NCBI GenBank assembly: GCA_023265025.1
Contig: JAHFUP010000050.1
Location: forward strand, 1-38,262
Length of the DNA: 38,262 nt
Source: Acidimicrobiia bacterium
GTDB lineage: Bacteria > Actinomycetota > Acidimicrobiia > Acidimicrobiales > AC-14
Direction of reading: 5' to 3'
Position 1 is the stretch's first letter. The number at the start of each line of letters is the position of its first letter. A model generated the notes under the pieces. That model was not told the DNA's origin. It saw nothing but the letters and a program-made list of their open reading frames with translations, and did not search any database. Of the stretch, positions 1 through 8,562 are shown piece by piece. The position numbers were made by a program, and so were the translations under genes.

Positions 1-2
1 AG

Positions 3-131
3 TTCTCTCGGGCTCTCGAAGCGTTCCTGCGCCGACACGGTTCCCAGGGCCATCCCCTGAGTGTTGGGCACCGGGGCCCTCAGGTGGTGGATCTCAGCGA
101 TTACTCCAGAAGCCTCCTAGAGTCCCCCTGA
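3..131 (+). CDS. C-terminal end of an upstream gene (partial)
   Basis: An open frame enters from the left edge and stops at TGA 129-131, giving 42 residues that read like a normal protein C-terminus (hydrophobic and acidic residues alternate, ending SRSLLESP). The other two forward frames lack this character. The next gene starts 16 bases later, so the two are probably co-transcribed. The family cannot be recognised from so short a piece; a Calvin-cycle partner of the following phosphoribulokinase is possible but is only a guess. Confidence 0.4.
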   Translation, partial: FSRALEAFLRRHGSQGHPLSVGHRGPQVVDLSDYSRSLLESP

Positions 132-146
132 CCACCGGAGGTAGGA

Positions 147-1112
147 ATGTCCGACAAGCAGGTGAACATCCACCGTGAGGGCGCCGGCGCGAGCGCCAAG
201 GCCCATCGCCCCATCATGCTGGCCATCGCCGGCGACAGCGGCACGGGGAAGACCACCCTCACCGCCGGACTGGTGGCTGCGCTCGGTCGTGACCGCATCA
301 CCTCCGTCGCCGCCGACGACTACCACGCCTACGACCGGGAGGAGCGCAAAGACCTCCCGTTCACGCCGCTCAACCCGAAGTGCAACTACATGGACATCAT
401 GGACCAGCACTTCCACCACTTGTCGATGGGCCAGCCCATCCTGAAGCCGGTCTACGACCACGACACCGGCGCGCTCGGCCGGCCCGAATACATCCGGCCC
501 GCCGAGTTCGTGATCGTCGAGGGACTCCTGCCGCTGTACACGAAGCGGTCGCGGGCGTGCTTCGACATCACCGTCTACCTCGACCCTCCTGAGGACATCC
601 GCATCGCCTGGAAGCTGCGCCGGGACACCACGAAGCGGGGCTACACCGAGGAGCAGGTCCGTAAGGATCTTGAGAAGCGGGAACCGGAGTCAGCCGAGTT
701 CATCCGCCCGCAGCGGGCCAACGCCGACATCGTCGTGCGCTTCTCTCCGATCGAGGAGCGCGGCGAGACCGCCGAGGACCCGCTGAGCGCCTACCTGCTG
801 CTCAGACCCACCATCAGCCACCCCGACCTCACGACCATCCTCGACGAGGACGTCAAGGCCGGCATGCACCTCAAGCTGCGGCGGGACGAGGACGGAAAGC
901 CGGTCGACTCCGTCCACATCCACTCCTACGCCGACCGCGAGGACACCAAGAGGGTCGAGCAGGCCATCTGGGACGAGTTGGGCGTGCACGAGCCGGTCCC
1001 CGAGTCGCTCGGCCGGCTCGACTCCGAGAGCCGCGACGAGCCGCTGGCCCTCACCCAGCTCATCCTCCTGTACCACCTGATCCAGGCCCAGCAGTCCGCC
1101 GGCAACCACTGA
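147..1112 (+). CDS. prk: Phosphoribulokinase
   Basis: A 321-residue P-loop kinase of the phosphoribulokinase/uridine kinase family. It should phosphorylate ribulose 5-phosphate to ribulose 1,5-bisphosphate with ATP in the cytoplasm, the step feeding RuBisCO. The P-loop GDSGTGKTT is at residues 29-37, followed by the DDYHAYDREER segment that holds the catalytic acid in this family, and the conserved NPKCNYMDIMDQHFHHL and VIVEGLLPLYT stretches. The length is slightly above the roughly 290 residues of typical bacterial enzymes, with an extra N-terminal tail. GGAGG lies just before the ATG. The sugar ABC importer downstream is separated by about 125 bases and may be independent. No RuBisCO gene is in the window, so a full Calvin cycle cannot be claimed; a uridine-kinase relative is the main alternative. 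Confidence 0.85.
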   Translation: MSDKQVNIHREGAGASAKAHRPIMLAIAGDSGTGKTTLTAGLVAALGRDRITSVAADDYHAYDREERKDLPFTPLNPKCNYMDIMDQHFHHLSMGQPILKPVYDHDTGALGRPEYIRPAEFVIVEGLLPLYTKRSRACFDITVYLDPPEDIRIAWKLRRDTTKRGYTEEQVRKDLEKREPESAEFIRPQRANADIVVRFSPIEERGETAEDPLSAYLLLRPTISHPDLTTILDEDVKAGMHLKLRRDEDGKPVDSVHIHSYADREDTKRVEQAIWDELGVHEPVPESLGRLDSESRDEPLALTQLILLYHLIQAQQSAGNH

Positions 1113-1236
1113 ACGGGGCGCTCTCTCGGATTGTCCGACCTTCCTGACGCGCAGGTGTACCGTCGCTGCTCACAGCATTTCGTCGCCCTGCCAGACCTCG
1201 AGGAGGAACCGAGCACCCAACGGGAGGACAAAGTCA

Positions 1237-2643
1237 GTGGACAGCAACAGCCAGGCATCCGGGTGGTCGCGGCGCCGGTTCATACAGGCCTCGGCCGGCC
1301 TCACCGTCCTGATCGCCTGCGGAAAATCGGCGAAGGAAACCGGTGGCGGCGCCACCGACGTGACATCCACTCTCGTCCAGCCGAGCAAGAAGCTCTCGGG
1401 TGACCTCAAGATTCTCCAGTGGAGCCACTTCGTGCCCCGCCACGACAAGTGGTTCGACCCCTGGGCCGCCGACTGGGGCCGCCAGGTCGGCGTGAACGTC
1501 ACCGTCGACCACATCGGCCTGGCCGACATCCCGGCCCGGGCGGCAGCTGAGTTCTCGGCCAACGAGGGCCACGACCTCATCGAGTTCCTGTCTCCGCCGG
1601 CCGCGTTCGAGCCGAGCGTGCTCGACCTCAGCGACCTCAACCAGGAGGCCGAGAAACGCTTCGGCAAGCAGCTCGCGCTCTGCACGCGCAGCACCTACAA
1701 CCCGACGACCAAGAAGTACTACGGCTTCTGCCACGGATGGGTCCCCGACCCCGGCGACTACCGCAAGTCCATGTGGGAGAAGGTCGGCCTGCCGAATGGT
1801 CCGACCACCTATCAGGAGTTGCTCGACGTCGGCGGTCGGATCAAGCGGGAGCAGGGCGTCCAGCTCGGCATCGGGATGTCGAACGAGCTGGACTCCAACA
1901 TGGCCGCCCGGGCAATCATCTGGTCCTTCGGCGGGTCCATCCAGGACGACAGGGAGAACGTCGTCTTCAACTCGCCCCAGACCATCGAGGCCGTCGATTA
2001 CATGGCCCGGCTGTTCAAGGCGACGATGACCGACGAGGTCTTCGCCTGGAACGCGGCGTCGAACAACCAGGGCCTCATCGCCGGCAGCCTTTCCTACATC
2101 CTCAACTCCATCTCGGCCTACCGCACGGCCCAGACCGCGAGCCCCGACGTGGCCAATGACGTGTTCTTCACGCCACCCCTCAAGGGCCCACGCGGCGTCG
2201 CGCTGGCCAGCGAGCACGTCATCCCGATCTACGTGATCCCGAAGCACGCCAAGAACCCCGACGCGGCCAGGGAGTTCATCCTCAACCTGGTGGCCAACTA
2301 CGCGCAGGCCACCAACAACAGTGAGCTGTACACGTTCCCGGCCTTCGCCCAGACCGTGCCGCAGCTCAACGGCTGGCTCGAAAACGACCCGTACGGATCG
2401 CAGCCGGCCAACAAGCTCGCCTTCCTGAAGGACGCCGAGAAGTGGAGCACGACGATCGGCCACCCCGGCCCGGCCAACGCGGCCATCGGGGAGATCTTCG
2501 ACACCTTCATCCTGGCCAAGATGATGGCCCGCGCCGCCCGGGGCGAGCTGAGCGCCAGAGACGCGGTGATCGACGCCGAGAACCAGATCAAGCCGATCTT
2601 CCAGCGCTGGCGGGAACGGGGCCTGGTGGGCGGAAAGCCGTAG
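1237..2643 (+). CDS. ABC transporter substrate-binding lipoprotein (family 1, sugar type)
   Basis: A 468-residue extracellular solute-binding protein. The N-terminus carries a Tat-like SRRRF motif, a hydrophobic stretch and a lipobox ending LIAC, so the mature protein is probably a lipid-anchored receptor on the outer face of the membrane. The body resembles family 1 carbohydrate-binding receptors (repeated aromatic residues, a late AAREFILNLV helix). The GTG start follows a purine-rich AACGGGAGGACAAA region and is the only start giving a complete signal peptide. It heads a tight four-gene importer cluster: ATPase 9 bases later, then two permeases. The ligand cannot be deduced; a sugar, oligosaccharide or polyol is likely. 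Confidence 0.88.
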   Translation: MDSNSQASGWSRRRFIQASAGLTVLIACGKSAKETGGGATDVTSTLVQPSKKLSGDLKILQWSHFVPRHDKWFDPWAADWGRQVGVNVTVDHIGLADIPARAAAEFSANEGHDLIEFLSPPAAFEPSVLDLSDLNQEAEKRFGKQLALCTRSTYNPTTKKYYGFCHGWVPDPGDYRKSMWEKVGLPNGPTTYQELLDVGGRIKREQGVQLGIGMSNELDSNMAARAIIWSFGGSIQDDRENVVFNSPQTIEAVDYMARLFKATMTDEVFAWNAASNNQGLIAGSLSYILNSISAYRTAQTASPDVANDVFFTPPLKGPRGVALASEHVIPIYVIPKHAKNPDAAREFILNLVANYAQATNNSELYTFPAFAQTVPQLNGWLENDPYGSQPANKLAFLKDAEKWSTTIGHPGPANAAIGEIFDTFILAKMMARAARGELSARDAVIDAENQIKPIFQRWRERGLVGGKP

Positions 2644-2652
2644 CAGCCGCCG

Positions 2653-3690
2653 ATGGCGATCGTCGAGGTCCGCCACCTCACCAAGAAGTTCGAGGGCAAC
2701 GCCACCTTCGCGGTCGACGACCTCGATCTGGCCACGACCGAGGACGAGTACCTGGTCCTGCTGGGGCCGTCCGGCTGCGGGAAGACCACCCTGCTGCGAC
2801 TCATCGCCGGCCTCGAGCAGCCCACCTCGGGCGAGGTGCTGATCGGCGGGGAGCCCATGGTCGGGCTGCCGCCGAGGGCCCGCAAGATCGCCATGGTGTT
2901 CCAGAGCTACGCCCTGTACCCGCACAAGACGGCGCGCAAGAACATCGAGTTCCCGCTCAAGGCGTCGGGCATGGAGCCAGGCGACCGGGCCAAGAAGGTG
3001 GAGTGGGCGGCCGAGCTTCTGGGCATCACCCGCCTGCTCGACCGCCGGCCCCGACATCTCTCGGGCGGGGAACGCCAGCGGGTGGCGCTGGCCCGGGCCC
3101 TCGTCCGTGAGCCCGATGTCTTCCTGCTCGACGAGCCCTTGTCCAACCTCGACGCCAAGCTCCGGGCCACCGCCCGGGACGATCTGAAGCAGTTCCAGGA
3201 CCGGGTCGGCACCACGACGATCTACGTCACCCACGACCAAGTGGAGGCCATGGGCCTCGGCGACCGGATCGCGGTGATGTCCGAAGGGCGCATCCGCCAG
3301 TTGGGCACGCCGCACGAGGTGTACCACGACCCGGCCGACACCTTCGTGGCCACCTTCCTCGGCTCACCGCCGATGAACATCGTCGAACGCGACGACGTGC
3401 TCGTCGGCTTCCGGCCCGAGAGTCTGCTGCCCAAAGGGGTCGTGGAGCCCGACGACGACGCGGTCAGCGTCCCGTTCTCCGTCCACCGGGTAGAGAACCT
3501 CGGCTCCGAGCGCCACCTCGTCGGGACCGTGAGCGGCATCGGCGCGGACACGCGGGTCATCGCCATGCTGCCGTCGACGGTGTCGGTCGAGGTACCAGTC
3601 GACGAGACGGCGGAGTTCGTCATCCGAGGCGCTGATCTGCGGTTCTTCGACAAGGACACCGGCGGGCGCACCGCCCGGCGCCGGCTGTGA
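2653..3690 (+). CDS. ABC importer ATP-binding protein (UgpC/MalK type)
   Basis: A 345-residue ATPase that powers the importer encoded around it. It shows Walker A GPSGCGKTT, the Q-loop in MVFQSYALYPH, signature LSGGERQRVALARAL, Walker B VFLLDEPLSNLDAK and switch histidine VTHDQVEAMGLGDR. The C-terminal third (from about residue 235) is the regulatory/TOBE-like extension typical of CUT1 sugar importer ATPases such as MalK and UgpC. The stop overlaps the next start (GTGAGC), so it is translationally coupled to the first permease. No oddities seen. Confidence 0.92.
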   Translation: MAIVEVRHLTKKFEGNATFAVDDLDLATTEDEYLVLLGPSGCGKTTLLRLIAGLEQPTSGEVLIGGEPMVGLPPRARKIAMVFQSYALYPHKTARKNIEFPLKASGMEPGDRAKKVEWAAELLGITRLLDRRPRHLSGGERQRVALARALVREPDVFLLDEPLSNLDAKLRATARDDLKQFQDRVGTTTIYVTHDQVEAMGLGDRIAVMSEGRIRQLGTPHEVYHDPADTFVATFLGSPPMNIVERDDVLVGFRPESLLPKGVVEPDDDAVSVPFSVHRVENLGSERHLVGTVSGIGADTRVIAMLPSTVSVEVPVDETAEFVIRGADLRFFDKDTGGRTARRRL

Positions 3691-4598
3691 GCGCCGTTCG
3701 CGCTACTCGCCGCCGGCGGTACCTGTTCGACCGGGACGGCGTGCTGGCGCCGATGATGCTGCTGCCCTCGGTCGTCTACATCGTCGCGCTGGTGGCCGTC
3801 CCCTTCTTCCTGGCCATCGCCTACAGCCTGAGCGACGTCACCGTCGGCGACCCCTCGTTCGACTACGTCGGCCTGCGCAACTTCCGGGCCGTGCTGAAAG
3901 ACCCGGTCTTCAGGCGGTCCCTGACAAACAGCATCTTCATCACGGCGGTGACGATGGTGCTGGTCCTGGTATTGGCCAAGATCCTCGCCCTGGTGCTGAC
4001 CCGCGACTTCAGGGGCAAGTGGGGCGTCCGGTTCCTCATCCTGCTCCCGTGGACGACGCCCGTGCCGCTGGCGGCGATCGCCTGGCTGTGGATGCTCGAC
4101 TCCCTGTTCAGCCCCATCGACTGGACCCTGCGCCGGCTCGGCCTGCTCGAAGGGAACCTCCACTGGCTCGGCAACTCCAAGCTGGCGGTGGCGTCGGTGA
4201 TCACCGTGCAGGTGTGGCGGATCGTGCCGCTGGCCGCGGTCATCATCATGGCCGGGCTGGCCGCCATCCCCCAGGACATCAACGATGCGGCGGAGGTCGA
4301 CGGGGCCGGCTTCTGGCGGAAGCTGTTCGAGATCACCATTCCCCTCACGCTGCCGGTCACCGCGGTGGCGACGCTGTTCGGCGCCGTCCTGGTGTTCACT
4401 GACATGAGCGTCGTCTATGTGCTCACCCGGGGCGGACCGGTCGACGCCACCCAGATCCTGCCGACGTGGGCGTTCTTTCGGGGCATCCAGGGCGGGGACC
4501 TGGCCCAGGGCGCGGCGGTCGCCCTGTTCCTCTTCCCCCTTCTGCTGGCCATGGCCGTGCTCATCCTGAGGTCGGTGCGCCGGATGGAGGTCCTGTAA
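3687..4598 (+). CDS. ABC importer permease 1 (MalF/UgpA type)
   Basis: A 303-residue integral membrane protein with about six hydrophobic segments and the EAA loop that docks the ATPase (DINDAAEVDGAGFWRKLFEI, near residues 195-215). It is a binding-protein-dependent transport permease of the MalF/UgpA half. Its GTG start overlaps the ATPase stop by four bases and its TAA is directly followed by the GTG of the second permease, which indicates a single polycistronic unit. Confidence 0.9.
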   Translation: MSAVRATRRRRYLFDRDGVLAPMMLLPSVVYIVALVAVPFFLAIAYSLSDVTVGDPSFDYVGLRNFRAVLKDPVFRRSLTNSIFITAVTMVLVLVLAKILALVLTRDFRGKWGVRFLILLPWTTPVPLAAIAWLWMLDSLFSPIDWTLRRLGLLEGNLHWLGNSKLAVASVITVQVWRIVPLAAVIIMAGLAAIPQDINDAAEVDGAGFWRKLFEITIPLTLPVTAVATLFGAVLVFTDMSVVYVLTRGGPVDATQILPTWAFFRGIQGGDLAQGAAVALFLFPLLLAMAVLILRSVRRMEVL

Positions 4599-5465
4599 GT
4601 GGAGGCTCCCAGCGCGGCCACGTGGCGGCGGCGCCGGCGCCTCGGACGGGTCGGGCTCTACACGCTCGTCGTGGGCTTCGCCCTTTTCGCCGCCTTCCCG
4701 TTCCTGTGGGGCGCCATCACCGCCTTCAAGGCCGATCAGGACCTGTACAACCGCGACAACAACCCGTTCCTGTTCAACATCGAGCCCACCATGCAGCACG
4801 TCCGCCTGCTCTTCGAGGGGACGGCGTTCAACACCTTCGTGTGGAACACGCTCGTCGTCGCCCTTCTCGTCGTGGCCATCACGCTGTTGGCCAGCCTGCC
4901 GGCGGCCTACAGCCTGGCCCGCCTCAACCTGCGCTGGGGCGGGGCCATGGCCATCGCCATCTTCATGGTGTACCTGATCCCGCCCTCGCTGCTGTTTATC
5001 TCCCTGTCGCGGATGGTGTCGTTCCTCGGTCTGCAGGACTCCCGCTGGGCGCTCGTCGTCCTCTATCCGACCATCACCATCCCCGTGTCGGTGTGGCTCC
5101 TCATGGGCTTCTTCAAGGGGATCCCGAAGGACATCGAGGAGCAGGCCATGGTCGACGGCTACAGCCGTCTGGGGGCCTTCGTGCGGACCGTCCTGCCGCT
5201 GTCCTTCCCCGGCATGGTGGCGGTGATCGTCTTCTCCGCCACCCTGTCGGCGAGCGAGTTCATCTACGCGCTCGCCTTCGTGTCCCAGACCAGCCAGAAG
5301 ACGATCAGCGTCGGCGTGCCCACCGAGCTGGTTCGCGGCGACGTGTTCTTCTGGCAGTCGCTCCAAGCCGCCACCCTCCTCGTCGCCATCCCGATCGCGC
5401 TCATCTTCAACGCGTTCCTCAAGCGCTTCATCGCCGGCTTCACCATGGGCGCGGTCAAGGGCTGA
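4599..5465 (+). CDS. ABC importer permease 2 (MalG/UgpE type)
   Basis: A 288-residue integral membrane protein, the second half of the heterodimeric permease channel. It has six predicted membrane segments and the EAA loop DIEEQAMVDGYSRLGAFVR. GTG at 4599 abuts the preceding stop with zero spacing. With the binding protein, ATPase and permease 1 it completes a CUT1-type carbohydrate importer. Confidence 0.9.
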   Translation: MEAPSAATWRRRRRLGRVGLYTLVVGFALFAAFPFLWGAITAFKADQDLYNRDNNPFLFNIEPTMQHVRLLFEGTAFNTFVWNTLVVALLVVAITLLASLPAAYSLARLNLRWGGAMAIAIFMVYLIPPSLLFISLSRMVSFLGLQDSRWALVVLYPTITIPVSVWLLMGFFKGIPKDIEEQAMVDGYSRLGAFVRTVLPLSFPGMVAVIVFSATLSASEFIYALAFVSQTSQKTISVGVPTELVRGDVFFWQSLQAATLLVAIPIALIFNAFLKRFIAGFTMGAVKG

Positions 5466-5526
5466 GGGCGGGCCAGGAGTCCCGGCGAGCGTCGCGCTGT
5501 CCCACCCACGACGTACGATTTGGCGT

Positions 5527-5967
5527 ATGGCGGAAGACATTCGCTGCCCCGCTTGCGGTACCGACGAGATACATGGCCGACAAGCGGAACCGAACGGACC
5601 GATCCTGCTCACGTGCGATCGCTGCGGCGAGCAATGGTCGAGGCAGCCGCAACTCTCCTGCCCGCGCTGCCATACGGGCGACCCCTACCACGAGCAGTAC
5701 TGGGGCTGGCAATACGACGACGTCGAGGAAGCCCGTGAGAACCCAATGGCCAGCTACGACGACGTGCTTCGCGACGTCTACCGGTGTCGCAAGTGCAATC
5801 ACGTCTGGAAAACGGAAGCAGAGCGAAGGGAGGGACGGGGCCTACCGTTTCGACATTCGCGCGCGATGAACCCGACTCGCCCTGATCCTGGTTCGAAGGC
5901 AGACGCGTCGCGGAGGACCGGCCCCGACCACAAGGGTTCGGTGACGAATCCGCCTGATCCACGCTGA
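5527..5967 (+). CDS. Zinc-ribbon protein
   Basis: A 146-residue cytoplasmic protein with four CxxC knuckles: CPACG (about residue 6), CDRCG (about 31), CPRCH (about 46) and CRKCN (about 89). They would form two zinc ribbons, the last pair split by an acidic helix. The C-terminal 45 residues are basic, proline-rich and probably disordered. The ATG at 5527 is 61 bases after the importer operon. Such ribbons often bind nucleic acid or scaffold proteins; no specific function can be assigned. Confidence 0.65.
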   Translation: MAEDIRCPACGTDEIHGRQAEPNGPILLTCDRCGEQWSRQPQLSCPRCHTGDPYHEQYWGWQYDDVEEARENPMASYDDVLRDVYRCRKCNHVWKTEAERREGRGLPFRHSRAMNPTRPDPGSKADASRRTGPDHKGSVTNPPDPR

Positions 5968-5989
5968 GCGGTCGAGCGCCAAATGGTCA

Positions 5990-6009
5990 GCCGCGCCGGG
6001 TGGCGCGGC
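5990..6009. terminator. Hairpin between convergent genes
   Basis: A perfect 8-bp inverted repeat (GCCGCGCC / GGCGCGGC) with a GGGT loop lies between the zinc-ribbon gene and the minus-strand remnant. There is no T-run, which is usual for actinobacterial terminators. Confidence 0.5.
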
Positions 6010-6015
6010 ACCGGC

Positions 6016-6234
6016 CTACCCGGCGAGCTCGGCCAGATTCCGACGGACGAGCGGCGCCACCTCCATCCCGTAGAGCTCGATGCAGCGCATCAGGTTCTCG
6101 TGGGGCAGGGTGCCGGCGCTGTACTTCATGTCGAACCGCGCCAGTCCCAACCGTGTGGCCACACGCACGATCTTGGCGGCCACCGTCGCGGGCGACCCAA
6201 CGAGTTCGAGGTGGTCGGACAGGCCCTTACGTCG
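6016..6234 (-). pseudogene. C-terminal fragment of a luciferase-like (LLM class) monooxygenase
   Basis: About 72 codons ending at TAG 6018-6016 read like the last segment of a flavin-dependent luciferase-family oxidoreductase: the LVGSPATVAAKI motif, in which the protein contacts flavin phosphate, followed by a terminal helix ending in VRRNLAELAG. The other roughly 270 residues of the family are absent: immediately upstream on the same strand lies the end of the CAP-domain gene. The fragment begins almost exactly at that gene's stop, so an insertion or deletion has replaced the front of the monooxygenase. No start signal is visible; it is probably not expressed. Confidence 0.6.
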
Positions 6235-7215
6235 CTGCTGGCGGGCAACCCGCCAACGCCAGGGCCCGGTCGATCGAAGCGTTACCGGCCGTCCGGAGCT
6301 GCTCAAGCTGGGCCACCTTGGCTTGCAGCTCGGCGCCGGAGAGCGTTGCGGACAGAGATTGCTCGATGGCGGTGATCTCGGCGTTCGTCCGGGCTCGCTG
6401 GGCGAGCAGGCGTGCGCACTGATCGCCGGCGGGCGGCGTCGTGGTCGCCGTCGTCGAGGTCGAGGTGCTCGTGGGCGGCAGGCTCGTGCTCGTCGAGGTG
6501 CTCGTGCTGCTCGTCGTCGTCGACGACGTCGGCGGGAGCGTCGTCGACGTAGAGGTCGAGGTGCTCGTCGACGTGGACGTGCTCGTAGATGTCGACGTGC
6601 TCGTGGAGGTCGACGTCGACGAGCTGCTCGGCGGTACCGACGTGCTCGTGCTCGTGCTGCTGGACGTCGTCGAGCTGGATGACGTGGTCAGCGTGCCCGC
6701 CGTCAGGTCGAGGACCCAGTACCAGCCGAACGTCGAGGCCGGGTCGAACGCCCGGGCGATCCCGGCCAGATTCACCGACCCGTTCAGCAGATTGGCATTG
6801 TGCGGCGGCGAGTTCTGCCACCAGGCGAACGCGTCCTCGGCGTTCTCGAAGCCCCAGGTGATGTTCTCGGCCCAGACCGTGTACACCACGTCACACTGGG
6901 TTAGCCGGGTCGGGATGTCGCGAAGGAGCGAGTCGACATGGTTCGCCGACGTGTAATCCTTCGTCGCCATGTCGCGACTGAACCAGGCTGCCGCTCGGGT
7001 GACGCTGGTGTCGAGGGCCAGAGCGCCCCTCCCGTTGGCCATGCGGTACGCGTTGATGAGCTCCGGCATCTGCTGCTCTTCGGAGTCGACCGCCTGGTCT
7101 CCGGACGTCACGGTGCAGTTCGTCAGCGCGCTGGCCGGCCCAGGAGCACGACCAACGTGCCACCCATCAAGGCGACAGCCGTGAGTGCGGCGAAGAGCGA
7201 ATTCCTACGGGCCAT
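6227..7215 (-). CDS. Secreted CAP/SCP-domain protein with Ser/Thr linker (signal peptide out of frame)
   Basis: The CAP domain (residues 15-140 of the frame starting at GTG 7111) has the cysteine-rich secretory protein pattern: INAYRMANGR near the start, ARAAAWFSRDMA, the AENI motif and the WWQNSPPHNANLL motif. A tract of almost pure Ser/Thr of about 100 residues follows, then a C-terminal helical region with two cysteines that may form a coiled coil. The signal peptide (MARRNSLFAALTAVALMG, from ATG 7215) is in another frame that stops at once. Adding one base in the C-run at 7139-7141 joins it to GPASALTNC of the CAP frame, giving a normal cleavage site. Either a sequence error or a real frameshift has silenced secretion. 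CAP proteins are extracellular; the substrate is unknown. Confidence 0.75.
6440..6690. repeat. Degenerate Ser/Thr-coding tandem repeat
   Basis: Short repeats of the types GTCGACGTGCTCGTC and GAGGTGCTCGTG fill this stretch; on the minus strand they encode alternating Ser and Thr. It is the flexible, probably wall-spanning linker of the CAP protein and is prone to length change. Confidence 0.85.
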
Positions 7216-7316
7216 CGACAACCTCCCGGACCGACGGAGGAACACCGGCGTGCGGCACGAAATCATTGCACAGGCAAAGAGGCCCCGATACCGCCAGCGT
7301 GTTCGCGGTGGCCCGC

Positions 7317-8069
7317 GTGAGTGAGGAGCTGGCCGCCGTCGTGCTGGCCGCCGGCGCCGGCACCCGCCTGCGGCCGCTCACCGACATCCTTCCCAAAGCG
7401 CTGTGCCCGGTCGACAACGTGGCCCTCGTCGACCTGGCCATCGACCGCGTCCGACCGCTCACGTCCCGGATCGCCGTCAACGTCCACCACGGCCGCGCAC
7501 TGCTGGAGTCGCATCTCGCCGGCCGGGTCCATTTCTCGATCGAGGAGCCCGAGGTCCTCGGCACCGCCGGCGCGCTCGGGCGGCTGCGCGACTGGATCGA
7601 CGGGCGGCCGGCGGTGGTCGTGAACGCCGACGCCTGGCACCGGTTCGACCTGTCCAGCCTGGTGGACGGCTGGGACGGCGAGCGGGTGTGTCTCATGGTC
7701 GTCGACGACCCCACCCGCGGTGACTTCGGACGGTGGCGCGTGTGCGGAGCGTCGATCATGCCGTGGACGGAGGTGCGCCGGCTGCGGGCAGTCTTCGGCG
7801 GGCTGTACGAGGAGTGCTGGGCGCGGCGGTGGGCCGAGGGCCGCCTCGAGCTCGTCCCCGCCACCGGGCCTTTCTTCGACTGCGGGACGCCGGCCGATTA
7901 CCTCGCCGCCAACCTGGCCGCGTCAGGGGGCGAGAGCGTCGTCGGCAAGGGCGCCCGGGTCGAGGGCGAGCTCGTGCGGTCAGTTGTGTGGCCGGATGGC
8001 GTCGTGCACCACGGCGAGCGGCTGGTCGAGTGCATACGCGTGGGGGACGACATGACCGTGCGCGCGTGA
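7317..8069 (+). CDS. Sugar-phosphate nucleotidyltransferase-like protein
   Basis: A 250-residue protein with the nucleotidyltransferase signature LAAGAGTRLRPLTDILPKAL at residues 10-29, a GTAGALGRL segment and VVVNADAWH, the usual metal-binding nucleotide-sugar site. It should transfer a nucleotide to a sugar 1-phosphate for glycan synthesis. The C-terminus (from about residue 205: VVGKGARVEGELVRSVVWPDGVV) looks like a short left-handed beta-helix. GTG 7317 is preferred because homology begins there; GTG 7299 and 7308 are in frame. The protein is shorter than most family members (about 300-360), chiefly in the middle. It converges on the secreted-protein gene with a strong terminator between. 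Confidence 0.75.
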   Translation: MSEELAAVVLAAGAGTRLRPLTDILPKALCPVDNVALVDLAIDRVRPLTSRIAVNVHHGRALLESHLAGRVHFSIEEPEVLGTAGALGRLRDWIDGRPAVVVNADAWHRFDLSSLVDGWDGERVCLMVVDDPTRGDFGRWRVCGASIMPWTEVRRLRAVFGGLYEECWARRWAEGRLELVPATGPFFDCGTPADYLAANLAASGGESVVGKGARVEGELVRSVVWPDGVVHHGERLVECIRVGDDMTVRA

Positions 8070-8071
8070 CG

Positions 8072-8112
8072 GGCAGACGGCCCGCGCGTGGGGGATGCGC
8101 GGGCCGTCTGCC
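8072..8112. terminator. Strong bidirectional terminator
   Basis: A perfect 16-bp inverted repeat (8072-8087 with 8097-8112) closes a 9-nt loop between two convergent genes. The stem is almost wholly G/C; there is no T-tract. Confidence 0.8.
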
Positions 8113-8121
8113 AGCGGGCCC

Positions 8122-8562
8122 CTACCGGGCGATCTGGATGTTTTCGTTGTCCCTCACGAACACGCACGAGAAGAAGTCCGGACAGACCGACAGTGAGGCC
8201 TCGGCTACTGCGCCGCCCTTCTTGAAGGCCTGGCCCTGGGCCGGCACCTGCAAGTCGACGGTCTGCGTCGCCCCGGTGCACACGAAGTCGCTGGTGCCTC
8301 CATAGCCGCTGGCGATGCGGCTGCCGGCCCGCTGGGTCACCTGGACATTCAGGAAGCCCGTGGCGCCGGCGGGGCACAGCACCTCGATCGGGACCGACAC
8401 GGCTGCGCCTCGGGCTACCAACGTCGCCTCGTCGCCGACCTCGACGGAGACGACTGCCGGGGGTGACAGCTGGCCTACCGCCGGCAGTGCCGGGACGGCG
8501 AACGCCACTGCGCCCCCGACGGCGAAGGCGCCGAGGACCCGCACGATGTTTCTCTTCGTCAT
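8122..8562 (-). CDS. Small secreted protein, function unknown
   Basis: A 146-residue protein with an N-terminal signal peptide (MTKRNIVRVLGAFAVGG, hydrophobic core, likely cut after PAVG). The mature part is rich in beta-type residues with four cysteines (LCPAG, FVCTG, SVCPDFFSC), suggesting a disulfide-stabilised beta-sandwich. Its ATG overlaps the stop of the upstream membrane gene (ATGA), so the two are coupled. I do not recognise the family. A longer reading with an extra N-terminal 54 residues exists but would bury the signal peptide. Confidence 0.65.
   Translation of the reverse strand: MTKRNIVRVLGAFAVGGAVAFAVPALPAVGQLSPPAVVSVEVGDEATLVARGAAVSVPIEVLCPAGATGFLNVQVTQRAGSRIASGYGGTSDFVCTGATQTVDLQVPAQGQAFKKGGAVAEASLSVCPDFFSCVFVRDNENIQIAR

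Noticed and set aside
1234-3327. Minus-strand 697-codon ORF opposite the importer genes
   Set aside because: It is the antisense shadow of the binding protein and ATPase; composition is Gly/Arg/Asp-rich without domains.
6440-6690. Plus-strand Val/Leu/Asp repeat protein
   Set aside because: It is the reverse reading of the Ser/Thr linker of the CAP protein.
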